Positions 15,960 to 23,416 of a stretch of DNA of 24,083 nucleotides are shown here, in pieces; the stretch's first letter is position 1, and each line of letters starts with the position of its first letter. A model generated the notes under the pieces. The model saw only the letters and a list, made by a program, of their open reading frames with translations, made no database searches and was not told the DNA's origin. Where the stretch lies: positions 1 through 24,083 of the forward strand of contig CAYYRE010000028.1 of assembly GCA_964473895.1 (NCBI GenBank), read 5' to 3'. The position numbers and the translations under genes are program-made. This DNA is from Sulfidibacterium sp964473895. GTDB taxonomy: Bacteria; Bacteroidota; Bacteroidia; Bacteroidales; F082.

Positions 15960-16700
15960 ATGAACATACTTTATCAGATAGGGGAATATGTGGTCATTAT
16001 TTTTCAGGCTTTCAAACGACCTGATAAAGGGTTTGTATTCCGGCGTCAGCTGATGGTTGATTTTAAACGCCTTGGGGTGGATTCCATCAGTATTATTTCC
16101 ATTATTTCATTATTTACAGGGGCCATTATTGCCATTCAAATGGCCTATAATATTGATTCTCCTTTTATTGCCAAATCCATTATCGGGTTTTCCACCCGCC
16201 AAATGCTGGTTTTGGAAATTTCGCCCACCATTATCAGTTTGATTTTGGCCGGTAAGGTAGGTTCCCGCATTGCCTCCGAAATCGGCACCATGCGTATTAC
16301 CGAACAGATTGATGCCTTGCAGGTGATGGGAGTGAACCCGCCCAATTATCTGATTTTGCCCAAGATGGTGGCCGCCATGCTTTATTTCCCGGTGTTGATT
16401 GTGTATTCTATTTTTCTCGGTGTGCTGGGTGGTTGGATTATGGGATCCATTACGGGTCTTATTCCATCGGCCGACTATATCATTGGCATCCGTTCGTGGT
16501 TCGACCCCTTTACGCTGACCTATGCCATGATCAAAACAGTGGTATTTGCTTTTATTATTACTTCCGTGTCCGCCTATAAGGGATATACCGTCAAAGGCGG
16601 TTCGGTGGAAGTGGGGCAGGCCAGTACCGAAGCCATCGTGGTCAGCAGTATCCTCATCATCTTTTTCGATTTGATTCTTACCCAAATGTTGCTTACATGA
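15960..16700 (+). CDS. mlaE: ABC transporter permease, MlaE/YrbE family
   Basis: 246 residues of the MlaE permease family, full length. Hydrophobic segments: ISIISIISLFTGAIIAIQMA near 43-62, a segment near 150-170 (MLYFPVLIVYSIFLGVLGG), VVFAFIITSVSAYKG, and the C-terminal IVVSSILIIFFDLILTQMLL. The family signature RITEQIDALQVMGVNPPNYL is intact; it contacts the ATPase. With MlaF it drives phospholipid movement between inner and outer membranes and supports outer-membrane lipid asymmetry. mlaF overlaps its stop by 4 nt (ATGA). The sequence 5' of the gene is limited by the N gap; TAATTTAG at about 15941-15948 is a one-mismatch -7 box. Confidence 0.95.
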   Translation: MNILYQIGEYVVIIFQAFKRPDKGFVFRRQLMVDFKRLGVDSISIISIISLFTGAIIAIQMAYNIDSPFIAKSIIGFSTRQMLVLEISPTIISLILAGKVGSRIASEIGTMRITEQIDALQVMGVNPPNYLILPKMVAAMLYFPVLIVYSIFLGVLGGWIMGSITGLIPSADYIIGIRSWFDPFTLTYAMIKTVVFAFIITSVSAYKGYTVKGGSVEVGQASTEAIVVSSILIIFFDLILTQMLLT

Positions 16701-17443
16701 TCGAGGTCAAAAACATATCCAAAAGTTTCGGTGATCAACAAATCATAAAAGACATCTCTGTCTCCTTTGAAGAGGGTAAGACTAACCTGATCATTGGGCA
16801 AAGTGGTTCGGGGAAAACAGTTCTTATGAAGTGCTGTATCGGCTTGTATGATGTGGACAGCGGCGAGATTGATTTTCACGGACGGCGTTTTTCCAATGTC
16901 CCTGAAAGAAAAAGAAAACACATTCGTCAGGAAATGGGCGTGCTCTTTCAGGGGGGTGCATTGTTTGATTCGCTCACGGTGGAAGAAAATATCATGTTTC
17001 CGCTGAACATGTTTACCGATATGACCCTGAAAGAAAAACTGGAACGGGTGAATTTTGTATTGGAAAATGTGAACCTTTCGGGAAACAACCAAAAATATCC
17101 TGCCGAGCTGAGTGGCGGAATGATTAAGCGGGTGGCTATTGCCAGGGCTATCTCCCTGATGCCCAAATACCTGTTTGCCGATGAACCCAACTCCGGCCTC
17201 GACCCCAAAACCGCCGAACGGATTGATGCCCTGCTCTCCGAACTGACCAAAAAGTTCAATATGACCACCGTGATTAACACCCACGATATGAACTCGGTAT
17301 TGCAAATCGGCGAAAAAATCTGCTTTATTCATCAAGGGAAACTTTGCTGGGAAGGCACCAAAGAAACCATTTTGACCAGCGATAACGAACGACTCAATGA
17401 TTTTGTGTTTGCCACTGAGTTGACCCGCCGGATTAAAAGGTGA
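16697..17443 (+). CDS. mlaF: ABC transporter ATP-binding protein, MlaF family
   Basis: 248 residues with Walker A GQSGSGKT (34-41), Q-loop FQGGALFDSLTV (Gln85), signature LSGGM (138-142), Walker B YLFADEP (Asp162, Glu163) and H-loop His196 in NTHDM. The Q-loop form GGALFDSLTV and the LSGGM signature in place of LSGGQ are typical of MlaF. It powers the MlaE permease and is translationally coupled to it by a 4-nt overlap. No substrate-binding MCE protein (MlaD) follows. From memory mlaD is often located elsewhere in Bacteroidota, so its absence here is not strong evidence of disruption, though the accessory helicase gene begins right after. Confidence 0.95.
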   Translation: MIEVKNISKSFGDQQIIKDISVSFEEGKTNLIIGQSGSGKTVLMKCCIGLYDVDSGEIDFHGRRFSNVPERKRKHIRQEMGVLFQGGALFDSLTVEENIMFPLNMFTDMTLKEKLERVNFVLENVNLSGNNQKYPAELSGGMIKRVAIARAISLMPKYLFADEPNSGLDPKTAERIDALLSELTKKFNMTTVINTHDMNSVLQIGEKICFIHQGKLCWEGTKETILTSDNERLNDFVFATELTRRIKR

Positions 17444-17838
17444 TTTTACGGTTTCAAGTCATTGATTTTGCCGCGAATACGTAAAAAGAATGAAAGGGGA
17501 TCGCGGGTTTCCATCATATGTTTGTTAGCATAAATTGTGCAAAAGCGGCTGTTTTTATTTCCTTTTCGAGAAAGGGAAAGATGAGAAATTTCCAGATGGG
17601 GAACCCGGTGACCTCAGGGTCATCGGGTTGTGCTATTTTGCTGAGAAATTGAGCCGGAAGATAAAAAGCCAATGTTTGCATTTTTTGATTGGGGCCGCAT
17701 TTTCGTCTAAATATCATTTTGTTGAAAAACCGAACTTTTTAGTTATTTTCGTTACATGGTAAAAAGCCTCTCTTTTTTAATCACTGGTTATGGTTTGTAA
17801 TAGGCTCGGATTATCTATGAAAACAGAAAGGGAACGTT
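17444..17838. other. Spacer between mlaF and the fusion helicase
   Basis: 395 bases with no gene I can support. Short open frames on both strands over 17514-17762 overlap each other and match nothing I recognise. The only clear structure is the hairpin at 17604-17627. Upstream of the helicase, TATGGTTTG near 17793-17801 resembles a -7 box but has one extra base, and TATTTTCG near 17744-17751 has one mismatch, so the helicase promoter is unresolved. Confidence 0.5.
17604..17627 (+). terminator. Hairpin, possible terminator for mlaEF
   Basis: A 10-bp stem (17604-17613 with 17618-17627) with a 4-nt loop; its one imperfect position is a G-U pair only in plus-strand RNA. It is followed by TTGTGCTATTTTG, a poor U-tract, and lies 160 nt after mlaF. 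It may be a terminator or another conserved RNA structure. Confidence 0.4.
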
Positions 17839-20800
17839 ATGAAAAAAATTGTTTTTATTGATACGGAAGTTGGTTTGAGAAGTAGGAAGGTTGAGGATGC
17901 CGGAGCAATAAAGACAAATGGTGAGGTGTTTCATTCCGGTAATTTGACACAATTCAAAAAATTTATTGCGCACGCTGATTTTGTATGCGGCCACAATATC
18001 ATGGATCATGATATAAAATATTTATCCGGAAATATCTCTTTTTCAAAGTTTACGCTGATAGATACCTTGTTTTTATCACCGTTGCTTTTTCCGGCGAAAC
18101 CGTATCATGCTTTGTTAAAAGATGATAAGTTGCAAACCGATGCATTCAACAACCCGTTGAATGACGCCATAAAAGCCAAAGATTTATTTTTTGATGAAGT
18201 GGCTAAATTTCAACAAATCGACAACGATTTAAAAAAAATCTTCTATGCTCTTTTAAAAGATAAGAACCATTTTTCCGGGTTTTTTAAATATGTGGGTTAT
18301 GAAACCTTGGTGCCAGACCCGGAGCAACTTATCTTCAGGAGGTTTAGTGAGGATATTTGTCATCATGTTAATTTACAATATCTTATTAATGAAAATCCGA
18401 CTGAGCTGGCTTATTGTTTGACCCTCATTGCCGTACACGACCGTTATTCCATTACCCCGCCATGGGTTTTAAAAAGGTTTCCGGAAGTACAGCGGATAAT
18501 GTTTTTATTAAGAAATAATCCCTGTATAAGTGGTTGTAGCTATTGCGATGAAGCACAGGATGTGCATATCGGATTGAAGAAGTTTTTTGGGTTTGATTCG
18601 TTCAGGACATACAATGGTGAACCTTTGCAGGAAAAAGCAGCAAAAGCGGCCATTGAGGATAAATCTATTTTGGCCGTTTTCCCAACCGGTGGAGGTAAAT
18701 CGCTCACCTTTCAACTACCGGCTCTCATGCAGGGCGAAAATGTAAAAGGGCTCACCGTGGTGATTTCGCCGTTGCAATCATTAATGAAAGACCAGGTGGA
18801 CAATCTTGAGAAAAATGGTATTACAGGGGCTGTTACCATCAACGGGTTGTTGGATCCTATTGAGCGTGCAAAATCATTTGAGCGGGTAGCCAACGGTTCT
18901 GCATCATTACTATATATATCGCCGGAGTCGCTGCGTTCAAGAACGATCGAACATCTTTTACTCGGCAGAAATATTGTTCGGTTTGTTATTGACGAGGCGC
19001 ATTGTTTCTCTGCCTGGGGACAGGATTTTAGAGTGGATTATTTATATATCGGTGATTTTATTCAATCATTGAAAGAAAAGAAAAATCTGGAGTTTGATAT
19101 TCCAGTTTCCTGTTTTACTGCAACGGCTAAGCAAAACGTGGTTGAGGATATCGTATCCTATTTTGAAGAGAAATTGAATCTGGAATTAGAAATATTTCGT
19201 GCTGATACGGCACGCAAAAATCTAAAATTCAGGGTTTACCCGAAAGGTGATGAAGAGGAAAAATACAATACGGTACGTGATTTAATCGATATGCACCATT
19301 GTCCCGCCATTATTTACGTTTCGTATACCAGAAAAGCATATCGGCTGGCCCAACGGCTTACAAAGGATGGATATGTGGCTAAGCCTTATCATGGGAAAAT
19401 GGATCATCAGGAAAAAACAGAAAATCAAGATGGTTTTATCAACGGCGATGTACAGATTATGGTGGCTACCTCGGCATTTGGCATGGGGGTTGACAAAAAA
19501 GATGTGGGAATGGTGATCCATTACGAAATTTCCGATTCACTTGAAAATTACATACAGGAAGCCGGCAGGGCAGGACGCGATGAAGGTATGGAAGCAGTAT
19601 GTTATGTGTTGTTTAACGAAGAAGATTTGAGCAAGCATTTTATTTTGCTCAACCAAACAAAACTGAACATTAAGGAGATTCAACAGGTGTGGAAAGCCAT
19701 TAAAGCACTGACGCGGTTCCGTTCAAAAGTTTCAAATTCGGCGCTGGAAATAGCCCGTAAAGCCGGTTGGGATGATACGGTAGCTGAAATAGAAACAAGG
19801 GTAAAAACAGCGATTGCCGCATTGGAAGAATCGGGATATATTAAACGGGGACAAAATATGCCTCGTATTTTTGCCAACAGTATTCTTTCCAGAAATGCAC
19901 AGGAGGCCATAGATAAAATAAACGGTTCGTTCCGTTTTACCGGAAGGCAAAAACAAGATGCCATTCGGGTTATTAAAAAATTATTTTCAAGTAAGAGCCG
20001 GAAACAAGCGATAGGCGAGGAGGCGGAATCAAGGGTTGATTATATTTCAGACCATTTGGGTATTGTTAAAGAGCAAGTTATAGAAATTATCAACCTGTTG
20101 CGCGAAGAAAAAATACTGGCCGATACCAAAGATTTAACAGCGTTTATCAAAACGGGTGAAGACAAACGTTCCCGAAAAATAGTGACATCTTTTTTGGCGA
20201 TCGAGAAATTTTTATTGTCAAAAATTGATGAGAGTGAAAAAATTTTTCATTTGAAGCAGTTGAATCAAGAGCTGGAAGAAAACAACCTGGCAGGGACTTC
20301 CCCACAAAAAATAAATGCGATTTTTAATTTTTGGGCCATTAAGCATTGGGCCAGACAAAAGAGGCCTGATTTTTCCAAAAACCAAATAGGTATTCAACTC
20401 CTTCAAAGCAAAAAAGAGTTATTGCAAAAACTTAAGAACCGGGAAGAATTGGCACGGTTTATCATTGATTATCTGTTTAAAAAGATTAATGACCATCCGG
20501 AAGACTATGAATTGGAAAACGAAAACATACTGGTCGGCTTTTCGGTACATGAACTGAAAATAGCTTATGAGCAAAGTGGGCTCTTTTCGCAAAAAATCAC
20601 ATTAAACGATGTGGAGGATACATTGTTTTATTTGTCAAGAATCGAGGCGTTAAAACTGGAAGGAGGTTTCCTGGTGATATATAACAGCCTTACCATTGAG
20701 CGTATAGAAAAAGACAACCGGAAAAGATATAAAGCTGAAGATTACGAAAAGTTAAAACAATTTTATGAGAATAAAGTACAGCAAATCCATATTGTGGGCG

Positions 20801-22671
20801 AATATGCAAAGAAAATGCTCAGGGATTACCGTGATGCTTTACAATTTGTTGAGGATTATTTTCAGTTGAATTACCCCTCCTTTTTAAATAAATATTTCAA
20901 AGGCAACCGGAAAAATGAAATCAAAAGGAATATTACCCCACGCAAATTCAGGCAACTTTTTGGAACGCTTTCGCCCACACAATTAAAAATTATTAATGAC
21001 CGGGAATCAAAATATATTGTCGTGGCTGCCGGCCCGGGAAGTGGTAAAACACGGGTTTTGGTTCATAAGTTGGCCTCATTGCTGCTTATGGAAGATGTGA
21101 AGCATGAGCAGCTTTTGATGGTTACCTTTTCGCGGGCAGCAGCTACAGAGTTTAAAAAGCGTCTGCTCAAACTGATTGGCAATGCCGCCCATTTTGTGGA
21201 TATTAAGACCTTTCATTCCTATTGTTTCGATTTGATGGGGAGGGTGGGTGACATTGAAAAATCATCTGAAATCATTCGTGATGCCATCGAAAAAATAAAA
21301 AACAATGAAATTGAACCCAATCGAATCACCAAAACCGTTTTAGTGATTGATGAAGCACAGGATATGGATGCCGTTGAGTTTGAGTTGATATCAACCCTCA
21401 TGGATATTAATGAAGAGATGCGGGTGATTGCCGTGGGCGATGATGATCAAAATATTTATGCCTTCAGGGGGGCAAACTCCAAATATTTAAACCGTTTTTT
21501 GAGTGAACGGTCGGCTGTAAAATATGAACTTACCGGGAATTACCGAAGTAAAAAAAACCTTGTGTCGTTTACCAATCAATTTGTTCAAACCATTAGTACC
21601 CGGCTTAAAAGCGGTATGATTGTTCCTGTAAGTAAAGAAAATGGGCTCATTCGCCTGGTCAAATATAAGTCAGACCAACTGATTGTACCGGTTGTAAATG
21701 ACCTTTTACAGACGGGGTTCACAGGTTCAACTTGTGTTTTAACAAAAACAAACGATGAAGCTTTGCAGATTACTGGTTTGTTGTTGAAAAACGGGGTGAC
21801 TGCAAGACGTATTCAAACCAATGATCATTTTAGTTTGTATCAACTTTATGAAATACGTTTTTTTATCTTTCAATTGGGTTTAAAACCGGATACTTACAGG
21901 ATAAACGATGACGATTGGCAGCGGGCGAAAAGCGATTTGGTAAAAAGGTTTTCCCGAAGTACCAGGTTGGATGTCTGTATCAATATCCTTAAAGACTTTG
22001 AGCTCAGTAACCCCAAGTGGAAATACAAAACCGATTTTGAAGTTTTTTTGCGGGAATCCAAACTTGAGGATTTTATTTCAGGAAATTCCGAAACCATTTT
22101 GGTTTCCACTATCCACAAAGCCAAAGGCAAAGAGTTTGACAATGTTATCTTATTACTGAATAACTTTCATTTAACGGACGATGAACAAAAACGTACGTTG
22201 TATGTCGCGATGACACGTGCCAAAACAAATCTGACGATTCATACGAATAACAACATTCTGGATGCTTTTAAAACTGAGAATCTTAAGGTTGAATTTGATC
22301 ATTCGATGTATGGGGCACAAGAAACCATTGTTTTGCAACTGACCCACCGGGATGTCTGGCTCGACTTTTTTGTCAATTCTCAAAGGCAAGCCCTGATTAA
22401 ACATTTACAAAGCGGCGATACGTTGTATTTAAAAAAGGACACTTGCTATAATGCCGAACACCGTGAAGTCCTTAAATTATCTAAAGTTGCCCAGACCCAA
22501 CTGGAGAAACTGGCTTCCAAAGGCTATGTGGTGGAAACGGTAAAAATTAATTTTATTGTCTTTTGGCGTAAAGAAAATAACAGAGGGGAAGTAAGGATTA
22601 TTTTGCCTGAAATTTACCTGAACAGGAAACAGACCGGTGTTGCAAAGAATACAGTTATGTTAAAAGATTAG
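17839..22671 (+). CDS. Triple fusion: DEDD exonuclease-like domain + RecQ-type SF2 helicase + UvrD-type SF1 helicase
   Basis: 1610 residues with two full helicase engines. Residues 1-190: DnaQ-like exonuclease fold with FIDTE (Asp8, Glu10), GHNIMDHDIKYL (Asp58) and NNPLNDAIKAKDLF (Asp109); the usual general-base His is Asn104. Residues 229-236 are CISGCSYC. RecQ core about 245-690: Walker A FPTGGGKS (281-288), DEAH 385-388 in VIDEAHCFSAWGQDFR, motif V ATSAFGMGVDKKDV and motif VI QEAGRAGRD (573-581). A winged-helix-like and helical linker region spans about 690-1045. UvrD core: Walker A GPGSGKT (1065-1071), VIDEAQDMD (DEAQ 1171-1174), GDDDQNIYAFRGA (from 1200), TIHKAKGKEFD (from 1424) and YVAMTRAK (1455-1462). 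The last 120 residues are unassigned. Both motors look intact, implying 3'-5' unwinding with optional end trimming in repair or anti-phage defence. The gene is more AT-rich than its neighbours, suggesting transfer. It has no obvious partner gene. Confidence 0.95.
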   Translation: MKKIVFIDTEVGLRSRKVEDAGAIKTNGEVFHSGNLTQFKKFIAHADFVCGHNIMDHDIKYLSGNISFSKFTLIDTLFLSPLLFPAKPYHALLKDDKLQTDAFNNPLNDAIKAKDLFFDEVAKFQQIDNDLKKIFYALLKDKNHFSGFFKYVGYETLVPDPEQLIFRRFSEDICHHVNLQYLINENPTELAYCLTLIAVHDRYSITPPWVLKRFPEVQRIMFLLRNNPCISGCSYCDEAQDVHIGLKKFFGFDSFRTYNGEPLQEKAAKAAIEDKSILAVFPTGGGKSLTFQLPALMQGENVKGLTVVISPLQSLMKDQVDNLEKNGITGAVTINGLLDPIERAKSFERVANGSASLLYISPESLRSRTIEHLLLGRNIVRFVIDEAHCFSAWGQDFRVDYLYIGDFIQSLKEKKNLEFDIPVSCFTATAKQNVVEDIVSYFEEKLNLELEIFRADTARKNLKFRVYPKGDEEEKYNTVRDLIDMHHCPAIIYVSYTRKAYRLAQRLTKDGYVAKPYHGKMDHQEKTENQDGFINGDVQIMVATSAFGMGVDKKDVGMVIHYEISDSLENYIQEAGRAGRDEGMEAVCYVLFNEEDLSKHFILLNQTKLNIKEIQQVWKAIKALTRFRSKVSNSALEIARKAGWDDTVAEIETRVKTAIAALEESGYIKRGQNMPRIFANSILSRNAQEAIDKINGSFRFTGRQKQDAIRVIKKLFSSKSRKQAIGEEAESRVDYISDHLGIVKEQVIEIINLLREEKILADTKDLTAFIKTGEDKRSRKIVTSFLAIEKFLLSKIDESEKIFHLKQLNQELEENNLAGTSPQKINAIFNFWAIKHWARQKRPDFSKNQIGIQLLQSKKELLQKLKNREELARFIIDYLFKKINDHPEDYELENENILVGFSVHELKIAYEQSGLFSQKITLNDVEDTLFYLSRIEALKLEGGFLVIYNSLTIERIEKDNRKRYKAEDYEKLKQFYENKVQQIHIVGEYAKKMLRDYRDALQFVEDYFQLNYPSFLNKYFKGNRKNEIKRNITPRKFRQLFGTLSPTQLKIINDRESKYIVVAAGPGSGKTRVLVHKLASLLLMEDVKHEQLLMVTFSRAAATEFKKRLLKLIGNAAHFVDIKTFHSYCFDLMGRVGDIEKSSEIIRDAIEKIKNNEIEPNRITKTVLVIDEAQDMDAVEFELISTLMDINEEMRVIAVGDDDQNIYAFRGANSKYLNRFLSERSAVKYELTGNYRSKKNLVSFTNQFVQTISTRLKSGMIVPVSKENGLIRLVKYKSDQLIVPVVNDLLQTGFTGSTCVLTKTNDEALQITGLLLKNGVTARRIQTNDHFSLYQLYEIRFFIFQLGLKPDTYRINDDDWQRAKSDLVKRFSRSTRLDVCINILKDFELSNPKWKYKTDFEVFLRESKLEDFISGNSETILVSTIHKAKGKEFDNVILLLNNFHLTDDEQKRTLYVAMTRAKTNLTIHTNNNILDAFKTENLKVEFDHSMYGAQETIVLQLTHRDVWLDFFVNSQRQALIKHLQSGDTLYLKKDTCYNAEHREVLKLSKVAQTQLEKLASKGYVVETVKINFIVFWRKENNRGEVRIILPEIYLNRKQTGVAKNTVMLKD

Positions 22672-22865
22672 CCTGATAAGTATAGGGGCATTTCTTCAGG
22701 CTTTTCTACAAAATCCTTGAAAATGGGTTTGCCATAAAAGTCCACAACATAAACGAAACAAAAAAGATTCAGTTGGGATACCCGACGTCCTAAGTGGTAC
22801 AAACCGGACAGTTTTTTCCGGGTGAACTTGTCATCCCGGTTGCTTTTGAGTATAAAAAGGTTAAT
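22668..22865 (-). pseudogene. Start-less remnant of an unrecognised gene
   Basis: Hand translation of the minus strand gives 65 open codons with protein-like composition (RDDKFTRKKLSGLYHLGRRV, then LNLFCFVYVVDFYGKPIF and VEKPEEMPLYLSG) ending at a TAA at 22670-22668. The stop overlaps the convergent helicase stop by 3 nt, as real convergent genes often do. Upstream the frame is closed by TAA at 22868-22866 with no ATG, GTG or TTG start, so it reads as the 3' end of a longer gene whose 5' part has been lost. The repeat element begins 31 bp further on. I do not recognise the family. An alternative is chance openness, but 65 codons of balanced composition with no start is unusual in this AT-rich spacer. 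Confidence 0.45.
22671..22706 (+). terminator. Possible terminator after the fusion helicase
   Basis: GCCTGA (22671-22676) pairs with TCAGGC (22696-22701), and the inner AAG/CTT can extend it. A TTTTCT tract follows (22702-22707). The 19-nt loop is long, so it is only a moderate candidate. It lies within the convergent remnant frame. Confidence 0.4.
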
Positions 22866-22895
22866 TTAATGTATGTTGTAGTATATCATAATAAT

Positions 22896-23093
22896 GAAGT
22901 TGTTTAAAATTTATCTAAAAATATTGTTTATAACGTATTGTCAATCAGTAAATAAATACCGAATATTCCTCTTCTTGAAGAGTCTGTCCCGTTTGAGCGG
23001 GAGATGTAGGGGGTAGGTATATAAAAAAGATATTTATTTGTTGATGAATCAGGTCATTAGCAAATTTACGTTTTGTGAACTTTAAGTAGCTTC
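22896..23093 (-). repeat. MITE-like inverted-repeat element, copy 2 (198 bp, inverted)
   Basis: The reverse complement of this interval aligns end to end with copy 1 at 6837-7012, with about 16 substitutions in some 170 aligned positions plus a 22-bp central length difference. Its terminal repeats are more decayed (13 of 19 positions complementary). The centre carries two small hairpins (22969-22974 with 22977-22982; 22987-22991 with 22998-23002) where copy 1 has one. AAT flanks both ends (22893-22895 and 23094-23096), the complement of the ATT flanking copy 1. It lies between the gene remnant and the small membrane protein, with its AAAACGTAAA-containing end 11 bp before that gene's ATG. Confidence 0.85.
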
Positions 23094-23103
23094 AATAAAA
23101 AAC

Positions 23104-23343
23104 ATGGAACCTTCCAATTTACTTGCTTTATTGCCTTTTATATTGATATTTTTGGTTTGGTTATTTTCCGTCATTACCATCATACGGTCAGAGAAAACCT
23201 GTGGTAATGAAAAGCAAGCCCAGGTGCTGCTGATGATTTATTCTATGGTTTACCCGGATTCCTGCCTTTTTCCGTCCCTGTTGAAACGAAAAAGGGAAAG
23301 CTCCGCCGGTGGTTTACGACCCCTGGCAGGGCGTTCCGCTTGA
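23104..23343 (+). CDS. Small membrane protein, PLDc_N-like, possibly degraded at the C-terminus
   Basis: 79 residues. A first hydrophobic helix (LLALLPFILIFLVWLFSVIT, 6-25), then a charged loop with GNEKQAQVLLMI resembling the NEK-helix part of phospholipase-D N-terminal-like (PLDc_N) two-helix proteins. The family's second helix normally continues to a PxxGxxxY motif, but here the sequence becomes YPDSCLFPSLLKRKR and a low-complexity basic tail, so it may be frameshifted or a remnant. I found no single alternative frame that restores the motif. The start follows the repeat by 11 bp. It ends 74 nt before the next gene's ATG. Confidence 0.45.
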   Translation: MEPSNLLALLPFILIFLVWLFSVITIIRSEKTCGNEKQAQVLLMIYSMVYPDSCLFPSLLKRKRESSAGGLRPLAGRSA

Positions 23344-23370
23344 TTTAACATTTTTTCGGGATAGAAACCT

Positions 23371-23400
23371 TTTGGCCTTGCCGAAGAAACCCTATCTTTG
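23371..23400 (+). promoter_or_regulatory. Promoter of the pterin-synthase/folE operon
   Basis: TTTG at 23371-23374 (-33 element) and TATCTTTG at 23393-23400 (exact TAnnTTTG -7 box), separated by 18 nt. This is the most complete Bacteroidota promoter in the window. The start codon follows 17 nt after the -7 box, so the leader is about 10-12 nt. Confidence 0.75.
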
Positions 23401-23416
23401 CCTTTCAATAAAAGTC

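Noticed and set aside
16110..17335. Minus-strand frames of 191 and 253 codons opposite mlaE and mlaF
   Set aside because: They are antisense to two full-length conserved ABC transporter genes; no domain is visible.
17514..17762. Short frames on both strands in the mlaF-helicase spacer
   Set aside because: They overlap each other around a hairpin, have no recognisable domain and no promoter or start context that decides between them.
18523..18546. Radical-SAM CX3CX2C motif
   Set aside because: The spacing is coincidental in a helicase context; there is no SAM-binding barrel around it.
6837..23093. The two inverted repeats as ends of one 16-kb composite transposon
   Set aside because: The enclosed DNA is mostly core genes (dut, glyS, mlaEF) and crosses an assembly gap; each copy is itself a complete element with its own ends and flanking repeats.
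23309..23416. Longer start for the pterin synthase at 23309
   Set aside because: The extension covers a complete promoter and is not family-like; the conserved N-terminus begins at 23417.
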